A stretch of DNA of 64,000 bases, from positions 1-64,000 of the IMG/VR virus record IMGVR_UViG_3300036790_000211, one strand, 5' to 3'. The position numbers and the translations under genes are program-made. The notes under the pieces are model-generated. The model ran no database searches, was not told where the DNA came from, and saw nothing but the letters and a program-made list of their open reading frames with translations. Positions 1 through 7,716 of the stretch are shown piece after piece. Origin of the DNA: a virus. The number at the start of each line of letters is the position of its first letter. The first letter of the stretch is position 1.

Positions 1-1
1 C

Positions 2-562
2 GCAGCGTCCAGGGATGAGATGCGGGCCAAGGGGGTGCTCTGCGGGATCCACGTCCGAGAGGACGGAGTCGCTGAGGCGACGGACGGACACCGCTTCCAC
101 CGCGCTCCCGTGGAGGGCTTCCCGGCCGGCCTGTGGCACCGGAAGACCGGGGCGGCGATCGGCATCCAGGCCGGGAGCAGGTACCCCGGCCTGGATGCCG
201 TCACGCCGATCGAGCCCGGAAACATGGAGGTCACCTGGGCCGAGGAGTTCGTCGCGGTCTGCTCGGCGGCTGTCGCCTACCACAAGATCCGCAAGACCGA
301 GTTCCCGGCGGTCCGGCTCGACCACCCCAGCGGCGTGATCACGCTGGACGCGCGCTACCTGCTCGACGCGCTGCGCATCGACCGGAAGCATCCCGAGCCG
401 GTGCTGTTCCGGGCCGACGGCCCCCATCTCCCGATCAGGTTCGACTTCTTGGGAGGGGCGCAGGCCCTGATCATGCCGATCCGCAGCGATGCGACGATCC
501 AGGGGCCGCGCTTCGACATCGACCCCGACGCGTTCCGGATCCTCGAAGAGGTGGCCGCGTGA
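2..562 (+). CDS. Beta sliding clamp-like protein (5' end cut by window)
   Basis: This looks like a DNA polymerase III beta-clamp family protein. The stretch ATDGHRFH matches the ATDGHRL signature of clamp domain 1, and the C-terminal ALIMPIR resembles the end of the third clamp domain. The frame is open from base 2, and the residues before the first in-frame ATG (base 20) already fit the clamp pattern, so the gene starts outside the window. What remains is about 186 residues, about half a bacterial clamp (about 370), so even with a short upstream part it may be a reduced phage clamp. It overlaps the next gene by TGATG. A clamp here would act with the DnaB and recombination genes further on. 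The family call is by motif only. Confidence 0.6.
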   Translation, partial: AASRDEMRAKGVLCGIHVREDGVAEATDGHRFHRAPVEGFPAGLWHRKTGAAIGIQAGSRYPGLDAVTPIEPGNMEVTWAEEFVAVCSAAVAYHKIRKTEFPAVRLDHPSGVITLDARYLLDALRIDRKHPEPVLFRADGPHLPIRFDFLGGAQALIMPIRSDATIQGPRFDIDPDAFRILEEVAA

Positions 563-1272
563 TGGCTGCCGTCGCAATCGAGAGCCCATACGGCCCGGCC
601 ATGCTCCCCTGCCAGTTCTGCGGGAGGCCCGTCGACATCGACGGGCCCGAGCTGGTGACCAGGACCAAGCGCCAGCTGCGCGGCGGGACCATGCCGGACG
701 TCAGCAGGATCACGTTCTGTTCCGAGGTGTGCGCTCAGCACCACGACCAGGGCGACGAGAAGCCCGAGCCCGAGCCGATCGTGGTCCCCGTGCGCCGCAA
801 GACGGCAGAGGAGATGGCGGCCGAGGCTGGCGAGAAGTTGCGGGTCCTGGCGCGGGAGCCCGAGCCCGAGCCCGTCGAGCAGGCACCGGGGCCCGAGCAG
901 CCGGAGGTGAAGGAGCGGAAGCGACCCAACTGGAGCCCGGAGCAGCGCGCCGCAGCCGCCGAGAGGATGAGCGAGCGCAACCGGCTCAAGGCAGAGGCCA
1001 AGAAGCAGGCTGCCGAGGGCATCCCCGAGCCCGCCGACGTGCGGGAGCGCCGACTCGCCATGGAGCCCACGCCGGTCGCCCCCTCTCCCCCACCCGACCC
1101 CGAGATGCAGGCGTCCGAGGACATCCTGGACGAAGCCAAGCGGGCGCGTTCTGCGGCAGCAGATCGATGGCGCCAGATCGATGAAGCGATCGCCGCCCTG
1201 GAAGCCGTGCGCGAGGCCGCTCGTCAGGCCGAGGAGTACGTTGCCGAACTGGTGAGGGAGGACGCGGCCTGA
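562..1272 (+). CDS. Zinc-finger protein with charged, proline-rich and coiled-coil regions
   Basis: I do not recognise this 236-residue protein. Its N-terminus carries CQFC and, about 35 residues on, CSEVC, a likely four-cysteine zinc site. The middle is rich in PEPEP and in Arg/Lys/Glu, and the last about 60 residues (DEAKRARSAAADRW onward) look like a coiled coil. The start is the ATG overlapping the TGA of the clamp-like gene, and the end overlaps the next ATG, so it is coupled into the operon. DNA binding is possible but only inferred. Confidence 0.65.
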   Translation: MAAVAIESPYGPAMLPCQFCGRPVDIDGPELVTRTKRQLRGGTMPDVSRITFCSEVCAQHHDQGDEKPEPEPIVVPVRRKTAEEMAAEAGEKLRVLAREPEPEPVEQAPGPEQPEVKERKRPNWSPEQRAAAAERMSERNRLKAEAKKQAAEGIPEPADVRERRLAMEPTPVAPSPPPDPEMQASEDILDEAKRARSAAADRWRQIDEAIAALEAVREAARQAEEYVAELVREDAA

Positions 1273-1463
1273 TGCGCACCCACCTGTGGGTGGCGCGGAT
1301 GACCCCTGTCGTCATAGCCGTGGTCGTGGCCCTGCATGTCATCTCGCATGCGAACGATGCGACCGAATGGATTCAGCCGCGCCTCAACCGAACCTGCTTC
1401 CGCCTTCAGCGGTTCCTCGACGCCGTCATTCGAGAGAACGCGCGGCGTCTGGACTCGCGCTGA
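1272..1463 (+). CDS. Small membrane protein (63 aa)
   Basis: A 63-residue protein with one hydrophobic segment near residues 10-23 (MTPVVIAVVVALHVI) and an Arg-rich C-terminus, suggesting a single-pass membrane protein with a basic tail. The ATG overlaps the TGA of the gene before it. Function is unknown. Confidence 0.45.
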   Translation: MRTHLWVARMTPVVIAVVVALHVISHANDATEWIQPRLNRTCFRLQRFLDAVIRENARRLDSR

Positions 1464-1566
1464 GAGCCCCGGAGAGCCCCGGACGGCGTCCGAGAGGTTC
1501 GGCGGGCCGTACCGGGCGGCAGCGGCCGCCACAGCTTGCACACGACCCCAATCCCAAGGAGACACC

Positions 1567-1863
1567 ATGCTCATAGCAGACATCACGTCACTCGCCGCGC
1601 TCAAGCGGCACCTGCGGCCCGGAGTCCGCTTCCGCTGCATCAATGCCGCCCACCCAGAGGTGAGTGGCTCCCGCACGGCGACCAAAGCACAGGGAAACGG
1701 CTTCCGCTTCGACGCCAAGTTCGACGACGGGAGGGAGATTCACAACGGCTTCACCGAGTACCCGAAGGCGCACCTGCTCGCGTTCAACGGCGATCGCGTG
1801 GGCTTCCTCGACGCTCCAGGCGGAAGGCCGGTGTTCACCTACATCTTCGGGGAAGCCGAGTGA
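1567..1863 (+). CDS. Hypothetical protein (98 aa)
   Basis: A 98-residue soluble protein of unknown function. The start at 1567 is chosen because AAGGAGA lies six bases upstream; the frame is open earlier but has no ribosome site there. It overlaps the following methyltransferase by GTGA. The composition (KFDDGREIHNGF, YPKAHLLAF) suggests a small beta-rich fold. About 100 bases upstream (1464-1566) hold no gene. Confidence 0.65.
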   Translation: MLIADITSLAALKRHLRPGVRFRCINAAHPEVSGSRTATKAQGNGFRFDAKFDDGREIHNGFTEYPKAHLLAFNGDRVGFLDAPGGRPVFTYIFGEAE

Positions 1864-2621
1864 AGGTCACCGACGACGTCCTCCTGGTCCTGACCAACTG
1901 CACCACCGACGGGACCGGCCTGGTCCTCCCCGAGCAGCTGGACCGCAAGCTCTACCTCTCCACGAACAAGGTGCTCGAGGCCGCCGGCGGAAAGTGGAAC
2001 CGAAAGGCCAAGGCGCACATCTTCGACGGGGACGCGGCCGACGCGATCGAGCAGGTCGTGCTCCGCGGTGAGGTGACCACCTTCTCCGACCTCGGCTACT
2101 ACCCCACTCCCCGCTGGCTGGCTGACCAGGTGATGCACCACACGGGCATACGAGAGGGGCACCGCGTCCTGGAGCCCAGCGCAGGGACCGGCGCTGGGCT
2201 CGCCGCGGCGGCGCTGAGGCGAGGCGCCACGGTCGACGTGATGGAGATCGACGAGAAGCGGGCGCGAATGTGTGTCGGCAAGGGCTTCAACAAGGTGCGC
2301 CGCTGCGACTTCCTGAAGCAGCACCCCTCCCCCACCTACGACCGGATCGTGATGAACCCTCCGTTCGCCAAGCAGCAGGACATCTCACATGTGATCCATG
2401 CGATGTCATTCCTGAAGCCGGACGGCTGGCTGGTGGCGATCATGTCGGCCGGGGTGGGCTTCAGGGAGAACCGCAAGACGGTCGAGTTCCGCGAGCTGAT
2501 CGACGACAGGGGCTACCTGCGACCGCTGCCCGAGGACGCGTTCAAGGAGTCCGGCACCACCGTTCGTACGGTGCTGGTGGTCATCGGCGCCGAGGCCGCC
2601 GAGATCGAGGAGGTCGCCTGA
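1860..2621 (+). CDS. DNA adenine-type methyltransferase
   Basis: A 253-residue class I SAM-dependent methyltransferase. Motif I is LEPSAGTG (residues 104-111), followed by an acidic end of strand 2 (VDVMEIDEKRA), and the catalytic motif is NPPF (166-169), typical of N6-adenine enzymes. The first about 75 residues form a separate small domain (LYLSTNKVLEAAGGKW) often found in front of such enzymes in plasmids and phages. The start is GTG overlapping the previous TGA. No cognate restriction enzyme is next to it, so it is probably an orphan enzyme that protects phage DNA or marks it for regulation. Confidence 0.85.
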   Translation: MKVTDDVLLVLTNCTTDGTGLVLPEQLDRKLYLSTNKVLEAAGGKWNRKAKAHIFDGDAADAIEQVVLRGEVTTFSDLGYYPTPRWLADQVMHHTGIREGHRVLEPSAGTGAGLAAAALRRGATVDVMEIDEKRARMCVGKGFNKVRRCDFLKQHPSPTYDRIVMNPPFAKQQDISHVIHAMSFLKPDGWLVAIMSAGVGFRENRKTVEFRELIDDRGYLRPLPEDAFKESGTTVRTVLVVIGAEAAEIEEVA

Positions 2622-3175
2622 TGTACCGAGCGCGCAGGGAGGCACGTGCCGATCGGCTGATGGACTGGGCGGAGAAGCGCCAGGTCGCGGCCGCGGCGAC
2701 GCTGGAGCGGGACCGGCACCTCACCGAGGACCACGCGTTCAACACGCAGCCGGGGCACATCCCGGAGCGGGCGCGGGTGATCGCCAGGGAGGACCGCGCC
2801 CACGAGAGCCTGGAGAAGGCCGGGCGCATGGAGCAGCGGGCGAGCGGCATCAAGGCCCAGCTCGACACCGCGATCTACAGCGACGACCCGGACGCGATCG
2901 AGCAGCTGGAGAAGCGCATCGCTGGCCTGGAGGCAGAGCGGGCGCGGATCAAGGCGTTCAACGCGTCCTGCCGCGCCGGCACGATCGACCTGAACGTGCT
3001 CCACGCGGCGCAGAAGCGCGACTACCTGAGCACGAAGAAGGCGTGCCCGTACATGATCGGCAGCAAGGGCGAGATGGCCGCGTACGTGCTCACCAACCTG
3101 GGCGGCAACATCAACCGCCAGAAGAAGCGGCTGGAGAGCCTGAAGCGGCGGAGAGAGCAGTCAGCTAACAGGTGA
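2621..3175 (+). CDS. DUF3560-like coiled protein
   Basis: A 184-residue charged, mostly helical protein. YRARREARADRLMDWAEKR and the motif HIPERARVIAREDRA resemble DUF3560 proteins of actinobacterial plasmids and phages, whose function is unknown. The middle has a coiled coil (EQLEKRIAGLEAERARIKAF) and the C-terminus is basic. It starts with ATGA-type overlap behind the methyltransferase, and methyltransferase plus DUF3560-like is a plausible functional pair. Confidence 0.65.
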   Translation: MYRARREARADRLMDWAEKRQVAAAATLERDRHLTEDHAFNTQPGHIPERARVIAREDRAHESLEKAGRMEQRASGIKAQLDTAIYSDDPDAIEQLEKRIAGLEAERARIKAFNASCRAGTIDLNVLHAAQKRDYLSTKKACPYMIGSKGEMAAYVLTNLGGNINRQKKRLESLKRRREQSANR

Positions 3176-3237
3176 TCGCATGTGCGATGTGATGGCATCA
3201 GGTATGCTCTCGCATGTCGTGTGCTATTGCATCGCAG
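3174..3237 (+). repeat. Palindrome-rich operator or partition site at the parA start
   Basis: The bases around the parA start hold stacked short repeats: TCGCATGTGCGA (inverted arms TCGCA/TGCGA), TCTCGCATG and TGTGCTATTGCATCGCA. Related words recur at 5411-5441, 15972-16002 and 61700-61772. Such sites beside parA are typically bound by the small partner protein to autoregulate the operon or act as the centromere. That role is inferred. Confidence 0.5.
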
Positions 3238-3989
3238 TCACCAACCAGAAGGGCGGGGTCGGCAAGACCGTGATCACGGCCAACGTCGGCGCCGCCCTCG
3301 CCGAGTCAGGGAGGCGCGTCCTCCTCGTCGACCTCGATCCGCAAGGACACCTCACCGCCGGTCTTGGCCTCCGGGAGATTCCCGTCGACGCCGAGATCCC
3401 CACGCTGGCAGGTGCCCTGATGGATCGGAAGGCGCCGGCGCCGCAGCCGATCGAGCGGACAGAGAACCTGTGGGTCGTCCCGAACTGCATGGACCTCTTC
3501 CAGGCCGAGAACCTTCTCCCGGCGCAGCCCGGTCGAGAGTTCCGCCTGAGCCGGGTGATCCCCAAGCTGGGCGAGTACGACTACATCCTCATCGACTGCC
3601 CGCCGAACCTCTCGGTGCTGACGGACAACGCGATCGTCGCCGCGAAGCGCGTCCTGGTCCCGGTCCAGCCGGAGGACTCCAGCATGCGAGCCCTCGACCT
3701 GCTCCTCGGCCAGCTCGCCTCGCTCCGCGACAACCTGGAGATCGAGGTCAACGTGCTCGGCTTTGTGACCAACTTCGTCGACGAGACGAAGGTGTCGCTG
3801 CGGGTCCTGGCCGAGATCGAGCAGTTGCCGCCGCCGAAGCTGGGGCGGATCCGCCGGCGGACCGTGATCCGCGAGGCGTGGGGGAGAGGGATGAGTGTGC
3901 TGGAGCTAGCTCCCCACGCCCCTGTGAGCCACGACTTCCGCAAGATCGCGACCGCCCTGCGCATTCAGTGTGAGGACCACCGCCAATGA
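3180..3989 (+). CDS. parA: ParA partition ATPase
   Basis: A ParA/Soj-type P-loop ATPase that positions low-copy DNA. The deviant Walker A box KGGVGKT is at residues 24-30, followed by LLVDLDPQGHLTAGLG (Walker A') and the Walker B stretch DYILIDCPPNLS. Length (269) fits the short, HTH-lacking type Ib ParA. The start is uncertain: in-frame ATGs lie at 3180, 3192 and 3204, all within a repeat-rich stretch. The last base pairs overlap parB (ATGA). With its small partner it should keep the genome as a plasmid or segregate it. Confidence 0.92.
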   Translation: MCDVMASGMLSHVVCYCIAVTNQKGGVGKTVITANVGAALAESGRRVLLVDLDPQGHLTAGLGLREIPVDAEIPTLAGALMDRKAPAPQPIERTENLWVVPNCMDLFQAENLLPAQPGREFRLSRVIPKLGEYDYILIDCPPNLSVLTDNAIVAAKRVLVPVQPEDSSMRALDLLLGQLASLRDNLEIEVNVLGFVTNFVDETKVSLRVLAEIEQLPPPKLGRIRRRTVIREAWGRGMSVLELAPHAPVSHDFRKIATALRIQCEDHRQ

Positions 3990-4333
3990 TCGATCCCCGA
4001 TCCGCCGCCCTCAGCCAGCGCTTCAAGAACCTGGAGGCGCCGCGCCAGCCGGGCAAGCGCCGGCGCCCGGCGGAGCCAGACGAGGATAAGCCGGAGGCCG
4101 GGCCGGTCGTGCGCAACACGTACACGCTGCCCACGGCGCTCAACGAGCTCCTGGTCAAGGAGTCCGACCGCCTCAGCTACGAGCTGGGCCGCATCGTCCA
4201 GTCGAACGTCGTCGCGGCCGCGATCCACCTGGCGCTGCGCAAGCACCCCGACGAGCTGGAGGCCCTGTTGAAGTCGCTTCCGCAGCACCCGCACGGGAAG
4301 GGTCGGCTGATGGACGACCTGGGGGATCAGTAG
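3986..4333 (+). CDS. Small ParB-like centromere-binding protein
   Basis: A 115-residue partner encoded directly behind ParA with a four-base overlap. The basic, disordered N-terminus (GKRRRPAEPDED) is followed by a compact segment NTYTLPTALNELLVKESDRL that fits a ribbon-helix-helix fold: a short strand, then two helices. Small RHH proteins of this kind are the usual centromere-binding partners of type Ib ParA. The assignment rests on position, size and predicted fold. Confidence 0.7.
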   Translation: MIDPRSAALSQRFKNLEAPRQPGKRRRPAEPDEDKPEAGPVVRNTYTLPTALNELLVKESDRLSYELGRIVQSNVVAAAIHLALRKHPDELEALLKSLPQHPHGKGRLMDDLGDQ

Positions 4334-4340
4334 GTACGCT

Positions 4341-4574
4341 ATGACCATGGCGCTGCCGCAGTTCCACCGCACGGCGGCCAGGTACGAGTACCGGCACGAG
4401 AAGGTCTACTACGGGGGCCAGTCGTACCTGGACATCTGCAACGCCCTCGGCAAGGAGGGCTGGGAGCTTGCCGCGTTCATCCCGATCGACGGGGCGCGCG
4501 TCTATCCACCGGAGCCGAACCTGGGCGGCGCCCTCGTGCTGAAGCGCGAGGTGTTCGGGAGCTTCGGCCCTTAG
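4341..4574 (+). CDS. DUF4177-like small protein
   Basis: A 77-residue protein with the pattern YEYRHEKVYYG...LGKEGWELAAFIP...LVLKRE, resembling DUF4177, a small fold of unknown role. The ATG at 4341 follows AGTAGG; the ATG at 4347 is an alternative. It ends four bases into the convergent Nudix gene. Confidence 0.6.
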   Translation: MTMALPQFHRTAARYEYRHEKVYYGGQSYLDICNALGKEGWELAAFIPIDGARVYPPEPNLGGALVLKREVFGSFGP

Positions 4575-5269
4575 CCGGTCCTGAGCTGCGCGGCCCGCTC
4601 GTTCACCGCCTCGGTGGCCGATCGGATGGCCGGGTCGCGCAGCGCCGGCGGCAGCTTTGCCGTCCAGTCCGCGATCAGCTCCTCGAGCGGAACCCACCGG
4701 ACCTCCTTCAACTCCTCGTGGTCGATGACCTCGATCTCGGCTGATCCGACGTCGACCAGGAGGTTGAAGGAGAGGTAGCCGTCCGAGAAGCGCGGCCCCC
4801 ACCAGCGCGACGCGTCGAGGTGGAGGTCGATGCGCTCCAGCGTGCGGACCACGCGGGGCCTGTCGATGACCAGCTCCTCGCGGAGCTCGCGGATCACCGC
4901 CTGCTCGGGAGTCTCGTCCCTGTGGACGTGTCCGCCGATCCATGAGTAGACCTTCTCGTCGCCTCGGACCCTGACGCTGACCAGGATTTCCGGGTATCCG
5001 TCAGGGTGGGGGACGACCGCCGCCACCATCACGTTCCGTCCGTCCTCGGTCTGCATACGCTCCTCCTGGGGAGTGATTCCGGGGTGCGGAGCGGCCTTCA
5101 ACTGAGGGCGCAGGGCCTGGGCGAGGTCTTGGCGATCGACATAGGTCTGGTTGCTGCCCGGCAGCTTGAACCGGCGCAAGCCGTGCTGCTTCACGATCCT
5201 GAACATCGTCCGCTGTGAGATCCCGTGCTCGCGTATCGCGTCCTGTAACGCGACGAGGCGGGACTCCAT
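4571..5269 (-). CDS. Nudix hydrolase with N-terminal DNA-binding-like domain
   Basis: A 232-residue Nudix protein. The Nudix box lies at residues 112-134 with GGHVHRDETPEQAVIRELRE and the catalytic REXXEE (RELREE). Residues 1-60 form a separate domain with a helix-turn-helix look (GISQRTMFRIVKQHGLRRF) followed by QTYVDRQDLAQAL, as in excisionase or MerR-type modules. It is a lone minus-strand gene within the + block, transcribed away from 5270-5549. It may hydrolyse a nucleotide or act as a Nudix-based sensor regulator; substrate is unknown. Confidence 0.8.
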   Translation of the reverse strand: MESRLVALQDAIREHGISQRTMFRIVKQHGLRRFKLPGSNQTYVDRQDLAQALRPQLKAAPHPGITPQEERMQTEDGRNVMVAAVVPHPDGYPEILVSVRVRGDEKVYSWIGGHVHRDETPEQAVIRELREELVIDRPRVVRTLERIDLHLDASRWWGPRFSDGYLSFNLLVDVGSAEIEVIDHEELKEVRWVPLEELIADWTAKLPPALRDPAIRSATEAVNERAAQLRTG

Positions 5270-5410
5270 GACCAGACCCTACCGCATCAGACCCTTCCTG
5301 GCACGAGAGTATCGTGCCAGGGCGTGCCACGGCAGGCGTTGGCATGGTAGGTTGTTCCTCACCGGCTTCGCAGCAACGTCCCTCTCCGATGCGATCACCT
5401 ACTCAACATC

Positions 5411-5441
5411 TTGCATGAGATCGCATCACACATGCTATCAT
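5411..5441 (+). promoter_or_regulatory. Extended -10 promoter with repeated word CACATGCTATC
   Basis: TGCTATCAT (5433-5441) is a good extended -10 (TGN-TATCAT), with TTGCAT at 5411-5416 as a distant -35 (19 bp spacing). It is embedded in CACATGCTATC (5429-5439), which recurs inverted and exact at 15985-15995. It would drive the leader peptide at 5550 and the membrane/FtsK operon. Confidence 0.5.
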
Positions 5442-5462
5442 CTTGCCAGCCGCACACATGTC

Positions 5463-5520
5463 GGCGGGAGGGGGTTCCGGTCCCAGCAAACGATCCAGCT
5501 ATCGGGACCCCTCCCTCGCC
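5463..5520 (+). promoter_or_regulatory. Long GC-rich hairpin in the leader of the FtsK operon
   Basis: GGGAGGG (5466-5472) and GTCCC (5480-5484) pair with GGGAC (5504-5508) and CCCTCCC (5509-5515), giving a bulged hairpin between the promoter at 5411-5441 and the leader peptide at 5550. There is no T-run, so it looks more like a leader structure or attenuator than a simple terminator. Confidence 0.4.
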
Positions 5521-5549
5521 TCCAATCAGTGAGTCGAAGGAGTTACGCG

Positions 5550-5597
5550 ATGCGCATTCGTCGTCCGTTCGCAGGGTTCGAGCGGGGAGGCGGGTAG
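5550..5597 (+). CDS. Leader peptide (15 aa, Arg-rich)
   Basis: A 15-codon ORF reading MRIRRPFAGFERGGG, with a strong ribosome site (GAAGGAG, about 6 bases upstream). Its stop codon directly abuts the ATG of the next gene. The arrangement suggests translational coupling or attenuation control. Four of the 15 residues are Arg. Confidence 0.45.
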   Translation: MRIRRPFAGFERGGG

Positions 5598-5978
5598 ATG
5601 GGTGGCAGCAAGGCCAAGGCGCTCCTCAAGGAAGTGATCTTGATCATGGTCGTCTGCTGGCTGCTGGTCTACCTGGTCATCCCGGACCTGTTCCAGACCA
5701 TGATCCCGGACGCCCTGAAGGAGGTCGGGGCCTCGGTCGAAACGCTCTACGCGTCGATCGTCTCGTTCGACCAGGGCACGGGCTGGATGATCGGCGTCAT
5801 CTGCGCCTTCATCGGCATGTTCTTCTTCATGCACCACGAGCACCACGGGAAGGGGTACGCGTACCTGGAGGGCGCGCTCATCATCATCGCCCTCTCGACC
5901 CTCGCGCCAATCGTCGGGTCGTATCTGCACGCCGCGCTCATGGCTATGGGCACGCACCTCCCGGCCGCGCCGGGATAG
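5598..5978 (+). CDS. Membrane protein, about three TM segments
   Basis: A 126-residue membrane protein with hydrophobic segments near residues 10-28 (VILIMVVCWLLVYLVIP), 58-75 (GWMIGVICAFIGMFFFM) and 89-112, joined by a His-rich loop (MHHEHHGKG). It is the first of three small membrane proteins leading into an FtsK-like ATPase, an arrangement like the transfer and spread genes of actinomycete conjugative elements. Role inferred from context only. Confidence 0.65.
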   Translation: MGGSKAKALLKEVILIMVVCWLLVYLVIPDLFQTMIPDALKEVGASVETLYASIVSFDQGTGWMIGVICAFIGMFFFMHHEHHGKGYAYLEGALIIIALSTLAPIVGSYLHAALMAMGTHLPAAPG

Positions 5979-5989
5979 GGGGGACCTCA

Positions 5990-6142
5990 ATGAAAGGAGT
6001 CAAGGACTTCGTGTGGATGGTCGTGGCCGCCGGGTTCCTCTGGATCACCTGGCCGTACCTCGGTCATCCGCTCATCATCTGGGGCTTCGAGAAGCTGGGC
6101 TCCCAGGGTGCCGCTGCGTTCCCCGGTGGACCGTTCGGCTGA
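5990..6142 (+). CDS. Small membrane protein (50 aa)
   Basis: A 50-residue protein with a hydrophobic stretch FVWMVVAAGFLWITWPYLG near residues 7-25, one TM segment. A purine-rich stretch (GGGGGGACC) precedes the ATG. Part of the membrane/FtsK operon; no known family. Confidence 0.55.
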   Translation: MKGVKDFVWMVVAAGFLWITWPYLGHPLIIWGFEKLGSQGAAAFPGGPFG

Positions 6143-6152
6143 GGAGAGAGAC

Positions 6153-6398
6153 ATGCACTTCTTCATCGACTTCATCCTGCCGGTGGCGATCGCCGTGCCG
6201 ATCGCTTGGGCGCTCGACCGCTGGCACATGCGGACAGAGAGGCTCCTGGCCGGGGAGATCGAGTGGGCCGTGACCAGCGATCGGATCGTGGCCGCGCTGG
6301 TCATCGTGGTGATGCTCCTAATTCTCTGGAAGTTCGGGTTCCTGGAGCCGATGGTGAACGCGTACTTGTCTCTCGCCAGGAGCGCCATCCATGGCTGA
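6153..6398 (+). CDS. Small membrane protein (81 aa, two TM)
   Basis: An 81-residue protein with TM segments near residues 4-20 (FIDFILPVAIAVPIAWAL) and 45-62 (IVAALVIVVMLLILWKFG). The start at 6153 is chosen because GAGGAGAGAG lies just upstream. It overlaps the ATPase gene by eight bases, so the two are translationally coupled. Confidence 0.65.
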   Translation: MHFFIDFILPVAIAVPIAWALDRWHMRTERLLAGEIEWAVTSDRIVAALVIVVMLLILWKFGFLEPMVNAYLSLARSAIHG

Positions 6399-7716
6399 GA
6401 CCAAGGAGTTCCGCACCATCGGCCAGCGCCTCTTCGCGGCGGCCAAGGCTGCGGCCAACTCCAACGGGTGGACGGCGGGCGGTGCCGTGCGCGGTGCCGC
6501 CCAGGCCGCCGCCCAGGCCGCGGGCTACCGGACGGTGCGGAAGCGCCCGGCCATCTCGATCAAGGCGCTGGTCGCCGCGTGGCCGACCATCACCGAGCCC
6601 AAGGAAGCCAGGGACGCAGGGATCGATCCGCTGATCGGCTCCAAGCTCACCGTGCGAGAGGAGACGGACAAGTACGGCGTGCTCAGCGTCCAGCTGCGCG
6701 GCGGCATGACCATCCAGAAGGTCGGACCCTGCATCCCCTCGCTGGAGTCGGTGTTCGACGCGGCGATGGGGGAGGGTGGCGCCGGCGTCGCGCCCGCCGC
6801 CATCACCGTCATGAAGGACCAGGGCCGGGCCTCGCGCCTGGTGCTCCGGGTGCTCAAGGAGGATCCGCTGTCGGTCGTGCCCGAGTTCCCGGAGGACCAG
6901 CTGATCACCGACATCTCCCAAGCGATGCCGATCGGCATCCGCGAGGACGGCAGCGTGGTCAAGCTGCGGCTGCACCCGAAGATGGGGGAGAGCAAGGGCA
7001 TCCTCATCGGGGGGCGGAAGGGGTCCGGCAAGTCGACCGGGGTCCACGTCCTGATGACCCACGTCTCCAACTGCGAGAACGCATGCCCGATCGGCGCCGA
7101 CCTGATGCACGGCAAGGAGTTCAACCTCTGGAAGCGCAGCTTCCACCAGGTCGCCACCGAGAGGGGAGAGGCCGCGGCCATGCTGTCGGGGATACTCGAG
7201 GTCGTCGACGAGCGCGGCCGGGAGCTGGCCCGCCGTGGCATCCAGTCCTGGAAGCCGACGCCGGAAGAGCCTGCGCTGGTCTTCTTCATCGACGAGCTCG
7301 CGGACCTCTCCGAGTGGATGGGCCAGGTCTTCGAGATCTGCCGGAAGTGCCGCGCCGTGGCCGTGATCCCGATCCTCGCCACGCAGCGCCCGACCGCCTC
7401 CGCGCTCGGTGACGGCGGTACGGACATGCGGGCGCAGCTGGACACGGTCATCGGCCTGCGCGCCCGCGTCGACGACACCAGCGTGATCTTCGGGCCCGGC
7501 TCCATCAATGAGGGCTGGGGGCTCGACAAGCTCGGCGGACCGGGCAGCTTCAAGATCCGTTCGGACGACGACGACCTGCCGTACCGCGCCCGCTTCTGGA
7601 ATCACTCGCCGGCGGCGATACGCCGGGCAGCGGCCAGGGCCAGGCGCCCGAACATCGACCAGCTCACGCACGAGGCATACGAGAGGGGATGGCTGAGAGG
7701 CGATCGCGTCAACTGA
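6391..7716 (+). CDS. FtsK/SpoIIIE-type DNA translocase (TraB-like)
   Basis: A 441-residue FtsK/SpoIIIE-family ATPase. The Walker A box GGRKGSGKST is at about residues 207-216, Walker B LVFFIDELADL at about 296-306, and ATQRPTA follows as in the family. It lacks the four-TM N-terminus of chromosomal FtsK, but three small membrane proteins are encoded just upstream. This layout matches the single-protein double-strand DNA transfer systems of actinomycete plasmids and integrative elements. It may move or segregate the phage genome; no relaxase gene is seen. Start ATG overlaps the gene before. Confidence 0.88.
   Translation: MAETKEFRTIGQRLFAAAKAAANSNGWTAGGAVRGAAQAAAQAAGYRTVRKRPAISIKALVAAWPTITEPKEARDAGIDPLIGSKLTVREETDKYGVLSVQLRGGMTIQKVGPCIPSLESVFDAAMGEGGAGVAPAAITVMKDQGRASRLVLRVLKEDPLSVVPEFPEDQLITDISQAMPIGIREDGSVVKLRLHPKMGESKGILIGGRKGSGKSTGVHVLMTHVSNCENACPIGADLMHGKEFNLWKRSFHQVATERGEAAAMLSGILEVVDERGRELARRGIQSWKPTPEEPALVFFIDELADLSEWMGQVFEICRKCRAVAVIPILATQRPTASALGDGGTDMRAQLDTVIGLRARVDDTSVIFGPGSINEGWGLDKLGGPGSFKIRSDDDDLPYRARFWNHSPAAIRRAAARARRPNIDQLTHEAYERGWLRGDRVN

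Noticed and set aside
2388-2407. CACATGTGATCCATGCGATG word as another operator copy
   Set aside because: It lies inside the methyltransferase coding region, matches weakly, and is probably chance.
5598-7716. Full conjugation system
   Set aside because: No relaxase or mating-channel genes are visible; only an FtsK/TraB-like ATPase with small membrane proteins, so it is reported as transfer-like only.
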